DNA of 64,000 nt from NCBI RefSeq assembly GCF_014635325.1, contig NZ_BMCT01000001.1, forward strand, positions 372,001-436,000, in the 5' to 3' direction. The position numbers were made by a program, and so were the translations under genes. The DNA comes from Azorhizobium oxalatiphilum (GTDB lineage Bacteria > Pseudomonadota > Alphaproteobacteria > Rhizobiales > Xanthobacteraceae). The notes beneath the pieces were generated by a model. It did no database searches. It had not been told where the DNA came from and worked only from the letters and a program-made list of their open reading frames with translations. Of the stretch, positions 51,997 to 61,377 are shown in pieces. Numbering within the stretch: position 1 is the first letter of the stretch; each line of letters begins with the position of its first letter.

Positions 51997-53418
51997 ATGA
52001 GTCTTACAGCCGCGTTCAACACAGCGAAGAACTCGCTGAACAATACGTCGACGCAGCTGTCGACATCAGCCCGCAACATCGCAGGCGCGGGCGACACCAC
52101 TTACTCGCGCAAGAATGCGACGCTCGTCACCGGCGTCGACGGCTCGACCAGCGTTACCGTGAGCCGCGCCACCGATGCGGCGCTGTTCGCCAAGATGCTG
52201 GCCGCAACCTCCTCCAGCGCCGAGCAATCGGCGCTGTTGACCGGCCTCACCACCCTCGCCTCGACGGTGGGCGACACCGAGGACGATGCCTCGGTGGCGG
52301 CCAAGCTGACCGCTTTCAATACCGCGCTGGACACCTATGCCAACGCGCCTGACGACAACACGCTGGCGCAGGCGGCGATCACGGCGGCGGAAGACCTCGC
52401 CACCGCACTGAACACCTCCACGCAGACGGTGCAGAAGGTCCGTCAGGACGCCGATGCCAGCATCGGCACCGCAGTCACCACCGTGAACGACCTGCTGAAG
52501 CAGTTCCAGACGCTGAACGACACCGTCGTCTCCGGCACCGTGAAGGGCTTGGACGTCACCGATGCTCTCGACCAGCGCGACGCCGTTCTGGCGCAGCTCT
52601 CCGAGCAGATGGGCATTACGGCCGTTACCCGCAGCAACAATGACGTCGCGATCTATACCGACAGCGGCGTCACCCTGTTCGACAAGTCCCCGCGCGAAGT
52701 GAGCTTCACCACCACGGCCGCCTATGACGGTACTGTCACCGGCAATGCGGTGTTCGTGGACGGCGTGGCGGTGACGGGTGCCAATGCGGCCATGCCGCTT
52801 CAGTCGGGCGCCATCGCGGGTCTGGCGGAGCTGCGCGACGTCGTCACCGTGACCTATCAGGATCAGCTGGACGAAGTCGCCCGCGCCCTGATCGATGCCT
52901 TCTCCGAAGGCACCACCTCGGGTCTGTTCACGAACGGCTCCAACACTGCCGTCCCCACCACCCTGACCAAGAATCTCGCTGCGACCATCAGCATCAATTC
53001 GGCGGCGGTCGCGGCTGAAGGGGGCTCGCCTCTGGTGCTGCGCGACGGCATCAGTGTCGATTACAACACCGATGATGCCGCGAGCTACTCCGGCCGTCTG
53101 ACGGCGCTGCAGACCGCGCTCAACGCGCAGCGCTCCTATTCCGGTACGACGTCGCTGACCAACAACGTCAGCCTCGCCAGCTTCGCCTCGAACTCGGTGA
53201 GCTGGCTGGAAGGCATGCGCAAGAACACCAACACGCTGGCGGAATCGCAGGCGACGGTGCTCTCGCAGGCGTCCACCGCTCTGTCCAACGCCACCGGCGT
53301 GAACACCGACCAGGAGTATGCGCTGCAGCTGGAGCTGGAGCGCAGCTACCAGGGCGCGTCCAAGCTCCTCGGCGTGGTGCAGAGCCTCTACGATTCCCTC
53401 TTTGCCGTGATCAAGTGA
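51997..53418 (+). CDS. flgK: Hook-filament junction protein FlgK
   Basis: The ATG at 51997 gives 473 residues; a GTG 9 bases upstream is the alternative. The start MSLTAAFNTAKNSLNNTSTQ and C-terminus LQLELERSYQGASKLLGVVQ are those of HAP1. The length is at the short end of the family. FlgK joins hook and filament with FlgL, helped by FlgN, whose candidate gene is at 60.4 kb. Confidence 0.92.
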   Translation: MSLTAAFNTAKNSLNNTSTQLSTSARNIAGAGDTTYSRKNATLVTGVDGSTSVTVSRATDAALFAKMLAATSSSAEQSALLTGLTTLASTVGDTEDDASVAAKLTAFNTALDTYANAPDDNTLAQAAITAAEDLATALNTSTQTVQKVRQDADASIGTAVTTVNDLLKQFQTLNDTVVSGTVKGLDVTDALDQRDAVLAQLSEQMGITAVTRSNNDVAIYTDSGVTLFDKSPREVSFTTTAAYDGTVTGNAVFVDGVAVTGANAAMPLQSGAIAGLAELRDVVTVTYQDQLDEVARALIDAFSEGTTSGLFTNGSNTAVPTTLTKNLAATISINSAAVAAEGGSPLVLRDGISVDYNTDDAASYSGRLTALQTALNAQRSYSGTTSLTNNVSLASFASNSVSWLEGMRKNTNTLAESQATVLSQASTALSNATGVNTDQEYALQLELERSYQGASKLLGVVQSLYDSLFAVIK

Positions 53419-53426
53419 GTGGTGCC

Positions 53427-54485
53427 ATGAAGAGCAGCTACATCTCCACTCTCACCATGACGATGTCCTCGATGACATCGATCAAGAAGCTTCAGAACGA
53501 GATCACCGACAAGAGCACGGAGATCTCCACCGGGCGCTATGCCGATCTCGGCCTGACGCTCGGCGTGCGCACCTCGCTGAGCATCGATCTGCGCAAGGAA
53601 TACAGCCAGCTCAACGGTCAGCTGGATTCCAACGTGCTGACCCAGGCGCTGATGACCCGCACCCAGACCGGCCTGACGGCGGTTCTGGACTCGGCCAGCA
53701 CCTATCAGACGACCCTGCTGAGCAGCCAGGCCTCCGCCACCACCGTCACCCAGATGGCGATGGAAGGGCAGGCCTCGCTCTCGAACCTGATCGCCGCCAT
53801 GAACACCACGGACGGCACGCGCGCCGTCTTCGGCGGCATCAATTCCGGCGAAAACGCCATGAAGGATTTCGAGGACGGCGCGCAGGCCGCCCTGGAACAG
53901 TCGTTTGAGGATTACTTCGGCTTCCCGATGACCGACACCGAGCAGATGGGGGAAATCTCCGGCGCTCAGATGGACGCATTCCTGAAGGATAGCGCCACCG
54001 GCTTCGCCAGCCTGTTCACCGACGCCAACTGGAGCGGGACGACCGGGCTCTGGTCGAATGCCTCCGATCAGGTGATCACCAAGCAGATCACGTCGACCGA
54101 GAGCGTAACGGCGTCGGTTTCCGCCAACAACACAGCCATACGCCAGCTTGCGATGGCATACACAATGATGGGGTATCTGAATATCACATCGTTGAACGAT
54201 GAAGCGCTGCAGACGGTCATGGACACCGCCCGCGCTAGCCTCAGCTCCGGCATGACCGGAGTGACCAATGCTGCCTCGGCCATCGGTGTGTCCCAGAACC
54301 GGACCACCAATGCCACCGATAACCTCGAAAAAACGCTGGACGTGGTGTCGTCGCGTATCACCTCGCTGGAAAGCGTGGATCCAGCCACGGCCAAGACGGA
54401 GCTCGATACGCTCACCAATCAGCTCGAGATGAGCTACTCGGTGACGACGAAGCTGCTGTCGCTCACCATCATGGACTACGTCTGA
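53427..54485 (+). CDS. flgL: Hook-filament junction protein FlgL
   Basis: The ATG at 53427 gives 352 residues; a GTG overlapping the flgK stop adds four residues. The N-terminus (YISTLTMTMSSMTSIKKLQN, then EISTGRYADLGLTLG) and the C-terminus (TLTNQLEMSYSVTTKLLSLT) resemble flagellin D0/D1, as in HAP3. It caps the junction on which the filament grows. Confidence 0.92.
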   Translation: MKSSYISTLTMTMSSMTSIKKLQNEITDKSTEISTGRYADLGLTLGVRTSLSIDLRKEYSQLNGQLDSNVLTQALMTRTQTGLTAVLDSASTYQTTLLSSQASATTVTQMAMEGQASLSNLIAAMNTTDGTRAVFGGINSGENAMKDFEDGAQAALEQSFEDYFGFPMTDTEQMGEISGAQMDAFLKDSATGFASLFTDANWSGTTGLWSNASDQVITKQITSTESVTASVSANNTAIRQLAMAYTMMGYLNITSLNDEALQTVMDTARASLSSGMTGVTNAASAIGVSQNRTTNATDNLEKTLDVVSSRITSLESVDPATAKTELDTLTNQLEMSYSVTTKLLSLTIMDYV

Positions 54486-54506
54486 AAATAAAACAGGAGC
54501 GCCGCG

Positions 54507-54854
54507 ATGTACAAATTCTCCTACGCGGAAATCTTGGAAGACTCGAGCTCCGAGGCTCGCCTGCGGGAGCGGGACGCCTTCGACCGCGCGCTGGAACTTC
54601 TCGCCGCTGCCGAGCAGGCCGGTCCGGCCTCTTCCGAGAGCCGCGCCGCCATGCTGTTCCTGCAGCGTCTCTGGGGCGTACTGATCCGCGATCTGGTGGA
54701 GGCCAGCAACGAGCTGGCGCCGAACCTGCGTGCTGATCTCGTCTCCATCGGCCTCTGGGTGATCAAGGAATCCGATCGCGTCCTCAACCAGACGTCACAG
54801 AACTTCGCGGCGCTCATCAGCGTCAACCGCAGCATTCGGGATGGTCTGCAATGA
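54507..54854 (+). CDS. flaF: Flagellin regulator FlaF
   Basis: The 115-residue cytoplasmic helical protein has FlaF motifs: YAEILEDSSSEARLRERDAF, LWGVLIRDLVEASNELAPNL and LWVIKESDRVLN. In Caulobacter FlaF is required for flagellin synthesis or export and acts against FlbT. The flbT start overlaps its stop by 4 bases, so both are made together. Confidence 0.95.
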   Translation: MYKFSYAEILEDSSSEARLRERDAFDRALELLAAAEQAGPASSESRAAMLFLQRLWGVLIRDLVEASNELAPNLRADLVSIGLWVIKESDRVLNQTSQNFAALISVNRSIRDGLQ

Positions 54855-55261
54855 GCAAGTCCATGCAGCTCACGCTGCGTCCAGGCGAACGCATCTTCAT
54901 CAATGGCGCCGTTCTGCGCGTTGATCGCAAGGTGACGCTCGAACTGCTGAACGATGCCACCTTCCTGCTGGAAGGGCATGTGATGCAGGTGGAAGACACC
55001 ACCACGCCGCTCCGGCAGCTCTATTTCGTCCTGCAGGCGATCCTGATCGATCCCCGCAACGCGGAAGGTGCGCGGCACCTGTTCCACCGCCAGTGGGCGG
55101 CGCTGTCGCAGAGCTTCAAGAATGCCGAGATTCTCGCGGGCCTCGACAATATCGCCCAGCAGGTGATCGCCGGGCGCACGTTCGAGGCCCTGCGCACCCT
55201 GCGCGGCCTGTTCCCGCTGGAAGACTCCATCCTCAACGGCAATGCCACCAAGGCGGCGTGA
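54851..55261 (+). CDS. flbT: Flagellin translation regulator FlbT
   Basis: The 136-residue protein has the FlbT core: LRPGERIFINGAVLRVDRKV, TFLLEGHVMQVEDTTTPLRQ, and YFVLQAILIDP. In Caulobacter FlbT binds the 5' leader of flagellin mRNA and shortens its life when the hook is incomplete. The three flagellin leaders in this window, with their occluded ribosome sites, are obvious candidate targets. Expression is coupled to flaF. Confidence 0.95.
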   Translation: MSKSMQLTLRPGERIFINGAVLRVDRKVTLELLNDATFLLEGHVMQVEDTTTPLRQLYFVLQAILIDPRNAEGARHLFHRQWAALSQSFKNAEILAGLDNIAQQVIAGRTFEALRTLRGLFPLEDSILNGNATKAA

Positions 55262-55330
55262 GCCTAAACCCGGCGAAGACGGCTTCGCGCAACCTTCGCC
55301 GGGCACAAAGGACGCAAAGGAGAGCCGGAC

Positions 55331-55735
55331 ATGACGACCGTATCCAGCGTGAACTCGACGACGACCACCACCACGTCGAGCACCACCGCGTCCCAGAACA
55401 CGGTGGATTACAACCAGTTCCTCCAGCTCCTCGTCGCGCAGCTGAAGAACCAGGATCCCACCGAGCCGATGGACTCGACCCAGTATCTCTCGCAGCTGGC
55501 GTCGTTCTCGCAGGTGGAAGCGCAGACCAACACCAACAACAAGCTGGATACGCTGCTCACCTCCACGGCCCTCCAGACGGCGGACAGCGCCATCGGCCGT
55601 ACGGTGACGAGCGCCGACGGCTCCGTGAGCGGTGTGGTGAAGTCCGTGACCCTGGTCTCGGGCAGCAATCCGGTCGCCACCCTGGCGGACGGCACCACGC
55701 TCACCCTCGACTCCGGCGTGACCATCAGCGGATGA
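55331..55735 (+). CDS. flgD: Hook-capping protein FlgD
   Basis: The 134-residue protein has a Ser/Thr-rich start and the FlgD signature VDYNQFLQLLVAQLKNQDPT followed by EPMDSTQYLSQLASFSQVEA. Only the N-terminal part and a short strand region are present, as in other alphaproteobacterial FlgD proteins, which are much shorter than enteric FlgD. It scaffolds hook growth. Its ribosome site AAAGGAG is strong. Confidence 0.93.
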   Translation: MTTVSSVNSTTTTTTSSTTASQNTVDYNQFLQLLVAQLKNQDPTEPMDSTQYLSQLASFSQVEAQTNTNNKLDTLLTSTALQTADSAIGRTVTSADGSVSGVVKSVTLVSGSNPVATLADGTTLTLDSGVTISG

Positions 55736-55998
55736 ACGAGGCCGATGCGCTGGACGTGGTCCGCAGCGCCATCTGGACCATCCTTCTGGCAGCTGGCCCG
55801 GCTGTTGCCGCGGCCATGCTGGTGGGCGTGCTGATCGCTTTGATGCAGGCGCTGACCCAGATCCAGGAAGCGACCCTGACCTTCGTGCCGAAGATCGTGG
55901 CGGTGCTCGTGGTGTGCGCGATCACTGGCTCCTTCATGGGCAGCCAGATCATGACCTTCACCGAAGAGATCTACGGCCGCATCGCAGGCGGCTTCTAG
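55732..55998 (+). CDS. fliQ: Flagellar export gate protein FliQ
   Basis: The ATG at 55732 overlaps the flgD stop by 4 bases and gives 88 residues, exactly the FliQ size; the much longer frame through flgD is an artefact. Two membrane helices (16-38 and 50-72) carry the family pattern AAAMLVGVLIALMQALTQIQ and EATLTFVPKIVAVLVV. FliQ sits in the export pore with FliP and FliR. Confidence 0.95.
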   Translation: MNEADALDVVRSAIWTILLAAGPAVAAAMLVGVLIALMQALTQIQEATLTFVPKIVAVLVVCAITGSFMGSQIMTFTEEIYGRIAGGF

Positions 55999-56083
55999 AG
56001 GCGCTTTCGCCTCCGGCCCGGATGGGCCTCTCAAGTCCCGCGCGGCATGTCCGGGCGGGCCATCTCTCCAGGGCGTCGGCACC

Positions 56084-56197
56084 AGAGCCGGATCGGTTCG
56101 GATTGCATCAATCTGACCCGTGAATCCGCCTCTAGTCGTTCATAGAGAACGTCTTTCGATTTCGATTGCGGAGCAGTCAGAATCGAACGTGCTCTAG
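56084..56197 (+). repeat. Mosaic intergenic repeat, copy C
   Basis: This copy has the second left module (AGAGCCGGATCGGTTCGGAT, ATCAATCTGACCCG, CCGCCTCTAG) joined to the right module common to all copies (CATAGAGAACGTCTT to GTGCTCTAG). It lies in the 349-base gap between fliQ and flhA (55999-56347), which holds no gene. Confidence 0.8.
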
Positions 56198-56347
56198 GCC
56201 GGCACTCGCAAATGCAGCCGGACGAGCGTCCGGCCCGCCGCTTCCGCGCAGGAGACGGCGGGATTGCGATCCCAGGCGTCATGAGGACGTCGCGCGCAGA
56301 GACAGGGAGCCTCGCCCGCAGGAGCAGAGGCCCCGAGGGCAACAGGC

Positions 56348-58429
56348 ATGACCGACATTTCCTTGTCCGCTACCGAGGCACGCTCACGCCGCGACATTGG
56401 CTTCGCCATTGGCGTGGTGTGCATCCTTGGCGTCCTGTTCCTGCCCATCCCGCCGCTGCTCATCGATATCGGCCTCGCGCTCTCCATGGCGCTTTCCGTG
56501 CTGATCCTCATGGTGGCGCTGTGGATCAGCAAGCCGCTGGAATTCTCCTCCTTCCCGACCATCCTGCTGATCGCCACCATGCTGCGCCTCGCGCTCGGCG
56601 TGGCCAGTACGCGTCTCATCCTCTCGCACGGCGCCGATGGCGTGCATGCGGCGGGCGCGGTGATCGCGGGCTTCTCGCAACTGGTCATGAGCGGCGACTT
56701 CGTGATCGGTATCGTGGTCTTCGCCATCCTGATCACGGTGAACTTCCTGGTGATCACCAAGGGCGCCACGCGTATCGCGGAAGTGGGCGCCCGCTTCACC
56801 CTCGACGCCATCCCCGGCAAGCAGATGGCCATCGACGCCGATCTGAACGCCGGCCTCATCAACGACAAGGAAGCCCAGACCCGCCGCTCCGAGCTGGAAG
56901 AGGAAAGCTCCTTCTTCGGCTCCATGGACGGTGCTTCCAAGTTCGTGCGCGGCGAGGCGGTGGCGAGCTTGATCACCATCGCCGTCAACATCTTCGGCGG
57001 CATCATCATCGGCGTCACCCGCCACGGCCTCGCCATCGGCGATGCGGCCGACATCTACACCCGCCTCTCGGTGGGTGACGGCCTGGTCTCGCAGATCCCC
57101 GCCCTGATCGTCTCGCTCGCCGCCGGCCTGCTGGTGTCGAAGGGCGGCACCCGCGGCTCGGCGGAAAAGGCGGTGCTCGGCCAGCTCGGCGCCTACCCGC
57201 GCGCCCTGTTCGTGTCTTCGGGCCTGATGTTCGCCATGGCCATCGTGCCCGGCCTGCCGATGATCCCCTTCGCCTTCCTGGGCGGCGTGATGGCCTTCGT
57301 CGGTTATGCCATTCCCAAGCAGCTCGCCAAGGAGCGTGAGGCGAAGGAAGCCAAGGAAAAGGCCGAGTCCGAGCGCAAGGCGCAGGAGGTCAAGGAATCG
57401 GTCAAGGAGCAGCTGAAGACCGCCGAGGTCGAGCTGTGCCTGGACAAGCAACTGGCCGGCCATGTGCTGCGCGCCAATGCCGAGTTCGGCCAGCGCATCG
57501 CCAAGATGCGGCGCAAGTTCGCCCAGCGCTACGGCTTCGTGGTGCCGGACATCCGCATCACCGAAAGCCTCAATACGCCGCCCAAGCACTATCAGCTGAA
57601 GATCCACGGCACGGTGGTGTCCTCGCAGGAAATGCGCATCGGCGAACTGCTGGTGGTGACAGGCGACGGCAACAAGCCCGATGTGCCCGGCGACGAGGTG
57701 CGTGAGCCCGCCTTCGGCATGAAGGCCATGTGGATCGCGGAAGCCTATACGGGCGAAGTGCGGCGCGAGGGCTTCACGCCGGTGGACAATGCCACCGTGA
57801 TCCTGACGCACATGAGCGAAGTGATCGCCAACAACCTGCCGCAGCTCCTGTCCTACAAGGACATGCGCCTGCTGCTCGATCGCCTCGATCCTGAATACAA
57901 GCGCCTGATCGAGGACATCTGCCCCGCGCAGATCTCCTATTCGGGCCTGCAGGCGGTGCTGAAGCTGCTGCTCTCCGAGCGCGTCTCCATCCGCAACCTG
58001 CATCTGATCCTGGAAGCCATCGCCGAGATCGTGCCCCACGCCCGCCGTTCCGAGCAGGTGGCCGAGCATGTGCGCATGCGCATGGCCCAGCAGATCTGCG
58101 GCGATCTCGCCGACGGCGGCGTGCTGCGCGTGCTGCGCCTCGGCAGCAAGTGGGACCTGACCTTCCACCAGAGCCTGAAGCGCGACGCCAAGGGCGAGGT
58201 GGTGGAGTTCGACATCGACCCGCGTCTGGTGGAGCAGTTCGGCACCGAAGCCTCCGCCGTGGTGCGCGACCACATGAAGGAGGGGCAGCCCTTCGTTCTG
58301 GTGAGCGCGCCCGATGCCCGCCCCTATGTGCGCATGATCATCGAGCGCATGTTCCCGTCCTTGCCCGTGCTCTCCCATGTGGAGATCGCCCGCGGCGTCG
58401 AGATCAAGTCGCTCGGTAGCGTCTCGTGA
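56348..58429 (+). CDS. flhA: Flagellar export gate protein FlhA
   Basis: The 693-residue protein has about eight membrane helices in residues 15-310 and a large cytoplasmic domain. The FlhA-specific phrases are [60 protein letters not shown] and, in the cytosolic part, [11 protein letters not shown] and [20 protein letters not shown]. It forms the nonameric export ring that docks substrates and chaperones. The ribosome site is weak (CAACAGGC). fliR overlaps its stop by 4 bases. Confidence 0.96.
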   Translation: MTDISLSATEARSRRDIGFAIGVVCILGVLFLPIPPLLIDIGLALSMALSVLILMVALWISKPLEFSSFPTILLIATMLRLALGVASTRLILSHGADGVHAAGAVIAGFSQLVMSGDFVIGIVVFAILITVNFLVITKGATRIAEVGARFTLDAIPGKQMAIDADLNAGLINDKEAQTRRSELEEESSFFGSMDGASKFVRGEAVASLITIAVNIFGGIIIGVTRHGLAIGDAADIYTRLSVGDGLVSQIPALIVSLAAGLLVSKGGTRGSAEKAVLGQLGAYPRALFVSSGLMFAMAIVPGLPMIPFAFLGGVMAFVGYAIPKQLAKEREAKEAKEKAESERKAQEVKESVKEQLKTAEVELCLDKQLAGHVLRANAEFGQRIAKMRRKFAQRYGFVVPDIRITESLNTPPKHYQLKIHGTVVSSQEMRIGELLVVTGDGNKPDVPGDEVREPAFGMKAMWIAEAYTGEVRREGFTPVDNATVILTHMSEVIANNLPQLLSYKDMRLLLDRLDPEYKRLIEDICPAQISYSGLQAVLKLLLSERVSIRNLHLILEAIAEIVPHARRSEQVAEHVRMRMAQQICGDLADGGVLRVLRLGSKWDLTFHQSLKRDAKGEVVEFDIDPRLVEQFGTEASAVVRDHMKEGQPFVLVSAPDARPYVRMIIERMFPSLPVLSHVEIARGVEIKSLGSVS

Positions 58430-59181
58430 TCCCGCTCCACGATGCGGTGCTGAGCGCCTTTCTGGTGTTCTGCCGGATCGGCGGCTGCATGATGCTGATG
58501 CCGGGCTTCGCCGGCCACCGCATGCCGGTGCGCATCCGCCTGTTCCTGGCGGTGGGCATCTCGCTGGCGATCCTGCCGCTGCTGTTCGCCGACATGGCGG
58601 AATTCGTCCAGAAGTCGTCCCGCGCCTCGCTGATCCTGGCCATCGCCACCGAGCTGGCCACGGGCGGCATCATCGGCTTCCTGGCTCGCGTCTTCTTCCT
58701 GATGCTGCAGACCATGCTGGTGGCCATGGCCCAGTTCATCGGCCTGTCCATGGTGATGGGGCCGGCGGACGACGACGAACAGCTGCCGCCCATCGCCACC
58801 CTGCTGGCGCTGACCGCCACCACGATGATGTTCATCACCGATCAGCATTACGAGCTGCTGCGGGGCATCATCGCGTCCTATCGCCAGATCCCCATCGGGG
58901 TCGGATTCGGCGGGCGGGGGGCCTTGATGCAGGTCACGGACCAGATGTCCGCCGCCTTGATGCTGGGCATGCGGCTGGCGAGCCCCTTCCTCGTCTATTC
59001 GCTGATCATGAATTTCGCCATCGGCCTCATCAACAAGATGACGCCGCAGATCCCGGTGTTCTTCATCGCCACGCCCTTCCTCATGGCGGGTGGCATGCTG
59101 CTGCTCTATGCTCTGTCGGACCAGCTTCTGGTCGCTTTCGTCAGCGCGTTCGGTGTGTTCCTGCGGCTGGGGTCGCCATGA
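58426..59181 (+). CDS. fliR: Flagellar export gate protein FliR
   Basis: The 251-residue protein starts with GTG within the flhA stop (GTGA). Six hydrophobic segments and the FliR pattern [35 protein letters not shown]-like [20 protein letters not shown] and [20 protein letters not shown] are present. It completes the FliPQR pore. The following bases hold the tandem mini-ORF array. Confidence 0.95.
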   Translation: MIPLHDAVLSAFLVFCRIGGCMMLMPGFAGHRMPVRIRLFLAVGISLAILPLLFADMAEFVQKSSRASLILAIATELATGGIIGFLARVFFLMLQTMLVAMAQFIGLSMVMGPADDDEQLPPIATLLALTATTMMFITDQHYELLRGIIASYRQIPIGVGFGGRGALMQVTDQMSAALMLGMRLASPFLVYSLIMNFAIGLINKMTPQIPVFFIATPFLMAGGMLLLYALSDQLLVAFVSAFGVFLRLGSP

Positions 59182-59241
59182 GAACGCGGGACCACATGAG
59201 GGACGCGCCATGAGGGACGCGCGATGAGGGACGCGACATGA
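59178..59241 (+). other. Tandem 14-bp repeat forming a chain of overlapping mini-ORFs
   Basis: ATGAGGGACGCG recurs with a 14-base period at 59196, 59210 and 59224, and the fourth ATG, 59238, starts the fliJ-like gene. Each short frame (11 codons from 59178, then 5 and 5) ends in TGA overlapping the next ATG, and each unit contains a GAGGG that can serve the next start. The first ATG overlaps the fliR stop. A ribosome could thus re-initiate stepwise from fliR to the fliJ-like gene. Confidence 0.7.
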
Positions 59242-59669
59242 AGGACCGGCTGCGCAAGGCCCGACGCATCGTCGCGGTGCAGGAGCAGGTGCATCGCCAG
59301 GCGGAATGGCGTCTGGCGGACATCCACCGGCAGAAGGTCGAGAACGAGCGTTTGCGCGACGAACTCATCACCACATTGAACGGCGACACCTTCGGGCCGC
59401 TGCTGGTGGAAGTGGTGGCCAAGCGCCTGAAGGCGGTGGCGGCCGAAAGCCAGCGCATCGCTGCCGAGCAGGAGCGGCAGGACGCGCGGGTGCGCGAGGA
59501 AGCCCTGCGTCTCAAGCGCGCGGAGCGCATGAAGGAAAACGTCAACCGCGACGTTGAGCGACATCAGGAACAGCTGATGGTGGCGGGTATTCTGGAAGGT
59601 GTGGCGGCCCGGCTCGCCCTCCGGAAGGAAGAAGATGGTACCGCATCAGGGGATGCAAGCCTCACATAA
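59238..59669 (+). CDS. FliJ-like coiled-coil export protein
   Basis: The 143-residue protein is nearly all charged helix (RKARRIVAVQEQVHRQAEWR, AAESQRIAAEQERQDARVRE, RAERMKENVNRDVERHQEQL), with the length and amino acid style of FliJ, an export cofactor stimulating FlhA and FliI. FliJ proteins share little sequence, so the name rests on size, structure and position after fliR. Its start is at the end of the tandem mini-ORF array, which probably sets its translation rate. Confidence 0.55.
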   Translation: MKDRLRKARRIVAVQEQVHRQAEWRLADIHRQKVENERLRDELITTLNGDTFGPLLVEVVAKRLKAVAAESQRIAAEQERQDARVREEALRLKRAERMKENVNRDVERHQEQLMVAGILEGVAARLALRKEEDGTASGDASLT

Positions 59670-59721
59670 GCCAACGCAAGCAGACTGCCAATCGCCGGAT
59701 AATCTATCGACGATTGGGCTC

Positions 59722-60360
59722 ATGGCCATCCAACCTCCTTCCGATCTGGTTCTCGACGTGATGCAGGCGGCTGATCCCAGCCGCGCGCAGAAGGTCGCTT
59801 CGAACCTGCAGCGCCTCAGCGCGCAGTCATCGGCGGCCTCCGGGGTCTTCGATACCATGGTTGCGGGCGCCGATAACGCCTTCGCGGGTGCTGCGGGCGG
59901 CCTTGCCTACGCATCCAGCAGCGTCACGGCGCTGCACAACATGACGACGCTGGCGCGCCGCCCCGGCGCCGAGCAGATGCCCGGCGTCGAGGCTTCCGCC
60001 TCCGTGGGCAAGGACAATCCGGCCCGCAAGTTCGAGGCGATGGTGCTGTCCACTTTCGTGGAAAGCATGCTGCCGTCCAAGGCCGATCACGTTTACGGCT
60101 CCGGTTATGCCGGCGGCGTGTGGCGTTCCATGCTGGCGCAGAAGATCGGCGATCAGGTGGCCCAGGCCGGCGGCATCGGCATCGCCAAGCAGATCGCCAC
60201 CCGTCATCCCGATCTCGCGGTGAGCGGCGCCAACAATGCCCATGTCCAGGCGCTCCAGTCCGCCATCGCCACGCAGGCGGCTCAGGCCGCTGCGGCATCG
60301 GCGGGCGGCGGCCGCGGTGCCGACGCGTCCGAACCCAAGCTTCCCGACGTTGCCATTTGA
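59722..60360 (+). CDS. Rod-binding protein, FlgJ N-domain type
   Basis: The ATG at 59722 gives 212 residues; an upstream ATG at 59653 would overlap the previous gene and adds a non-conserved stretch. The core (NPARKFEAMVLSTFVESMLP, YGSGYAGGVWRSMLAQKIGD) is the rod-binding domain of FlgJ. The muramidase domain found in enteric FlgJ is missing; the separate lytic transglycosylase at 21.4 kb probably replaces it. The ends are Ala-rich. Confidence 0.85.
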   Translation: MAIQPPSDLVLDVMQAADPSRAQKVASNLQRLSAQSSAASGVFDTMVAGADNAFAGAAGGLAYASSSVTALHNMTTLARRPGAEQMPGVEASASVGKDNPARKFEAMVLSTFVESMLPSKADHVYGSGYAGGVWRSMLAQKIGDQVAQAGGIGIAKQIATRHPDLAVSGANNAHVQALQSAIATQAAQAAAASAGGGRGADASEPKLPDVAI

Positions 60361-60370
60361 GGATTGAAGA

Positions 60371-60835
60371 ATGAGCGACAAGTCCGATTCCGCTGAGAGC
60401 CTAGGCTTCTCACTCGCCGCCCAGCTGGCCTGGAGCGAGGCGCAGGCTGATACGCCCGCACTGCCGGCTGCTGCGCCCCAGCCCCCGGCCATGGCCAGCC
60501 TGCTCAGCTCGCTGGATCGCCTGGAGACGGTGGTGGACCAGGAGACCGACGCGCTTGCTGCCCGCAAGCCCATCGACCTCCAGGACATCAACCGCCGCAA
60601 GAGCCGCAGCCTGCTTGAGCTGAGCCGCGCGGCGCGCTTCCTGCCCGAGACGGTTGAGCCCGAACTTCAGGACCGCCTGCTCGGTCTGAAGCGCAAGCTC
60701 CAGCGCAATTGCGAGGTGCTCTCCATGCATCTCGACGCGGCCCGTGAGATCAGCACCATCCTCAACGGCGCGCTGCGCGCCGCCGAGTCGGATGGCACCT
60801 ACACCACCCGCCTGCTCGGAGGGCGCGAAGCATGA
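60371..60835 (+). CDS. FlgN-like chaperone
   Basis: The 154-residue protein is helical with an Ala/Pro linker and a C-terminal part (LLSSLDRLETVVDQETDALA, DINRRKSRSLLELSRAARFL) typical of FlgN proteins in alphaproteobacteria. FlgN keeps FlgK and FlgL ready for export. Its 3' end overlaps the next gene by 4 bases. The identity is likely rather than certain because the family is poorly conserved. Confidence 0.65.
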   Translation: MSDKSDSAESLGFSLAAQLAWSEAQADTPALPAAAPQPPAMASLLSSLDRLETVVDQETDALAARKPIDLQDINRRKSRSLLELSRAARFLPETVEPELQDRLLGLKRKLQRNCEVLSMHLDAAREISTILNGALRAAESDGTYTTRLLGGREA

Positions 60836-61347
60836 TCCGCCTGGTGATCATCGGCGTGTGGGTGTGCGCGGTCACGCTGGCATCGAGCTACGGCGCGGCC
60901 TACTGGGCCGCCGGTGCGGGCTTCGGCAAGGCCGAGGAACCCTACCTGCCGGGCCTAGAATACCGGCGCGTGCCCACCATTACCGTGCCGATGATCATCG
61001 AGGGTCAGGTCCGCGGCTATGTGATCGCCAAGCTGGTGTTCACGGCCGATGCCGGCACGCTGAAGAAGCTGAGCGTCGATCCGGTGATCTTCGTCACCAA
61101 CGACGCCTTTGGCGAGATCTACACCAACGGCCGTGTCGAGGCCGGCAAGATCTCGAAGTACAATCTGAAAGACATGATGGACCGCATCAAAGAGAAGGTG
61201 AATGCGCGCCTCAACGGTCCGGTCGTGCAGGAAATCCTCGTCGACGGTATCAATTACATAGATAAGAACGACATCCGAACTGTGGCTGGTAACCAGTCGC
61301 CTTCGCGTGCGCAACCAGAAAAGGTCGAGGCCAAGTCTGGTCATTGA
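60832..61347 (+). CDS. Membrane-anchored protein of unknown function, flagellar neighbourhood
   Basis: The 171-residue protein has one N-terminal membrane helix (2-28) and a periplasmic domain. The end (LKDMMDRIKEKVNARLNGPV, VQEILVDGINYIDKND) recalls in spacing the C-terminal helix and strand of FliL. The similarity is weak, and a true FliL gene exists at 36.8 kb. It overlaps the flgN-like gene by 4 bases, so it is part of the same operon. I do not recognise a named family. Confidence 0.6.
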   Translation: MIRLVIIGVWVCAVTLASSYGAAYWAAGAGFGKAEEPYLPGLEYRRVPTITVPMIIEGQVRGYVIAKLVFTADAGTLKKLSVDPVIFVTNDAFGEIYTNGRVEAGKISKYNLKDMMDRIKEKVNARLNGPVVQEILVDGINYIDKNDIRTVAGNQSPSRAQPEKVEAKSGH

Positions 61348-61377
61348 TCTGGTGCAGGGAGTAAACGGGAGAGCGAT

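Noticed and set aside
55093-55998. 301-codon frame through flgD ending as FliQ
   Set aside because: Only its last 88 residues are a protein family (FliQ). The start at 55732 overlaps the flgD stop as expected.
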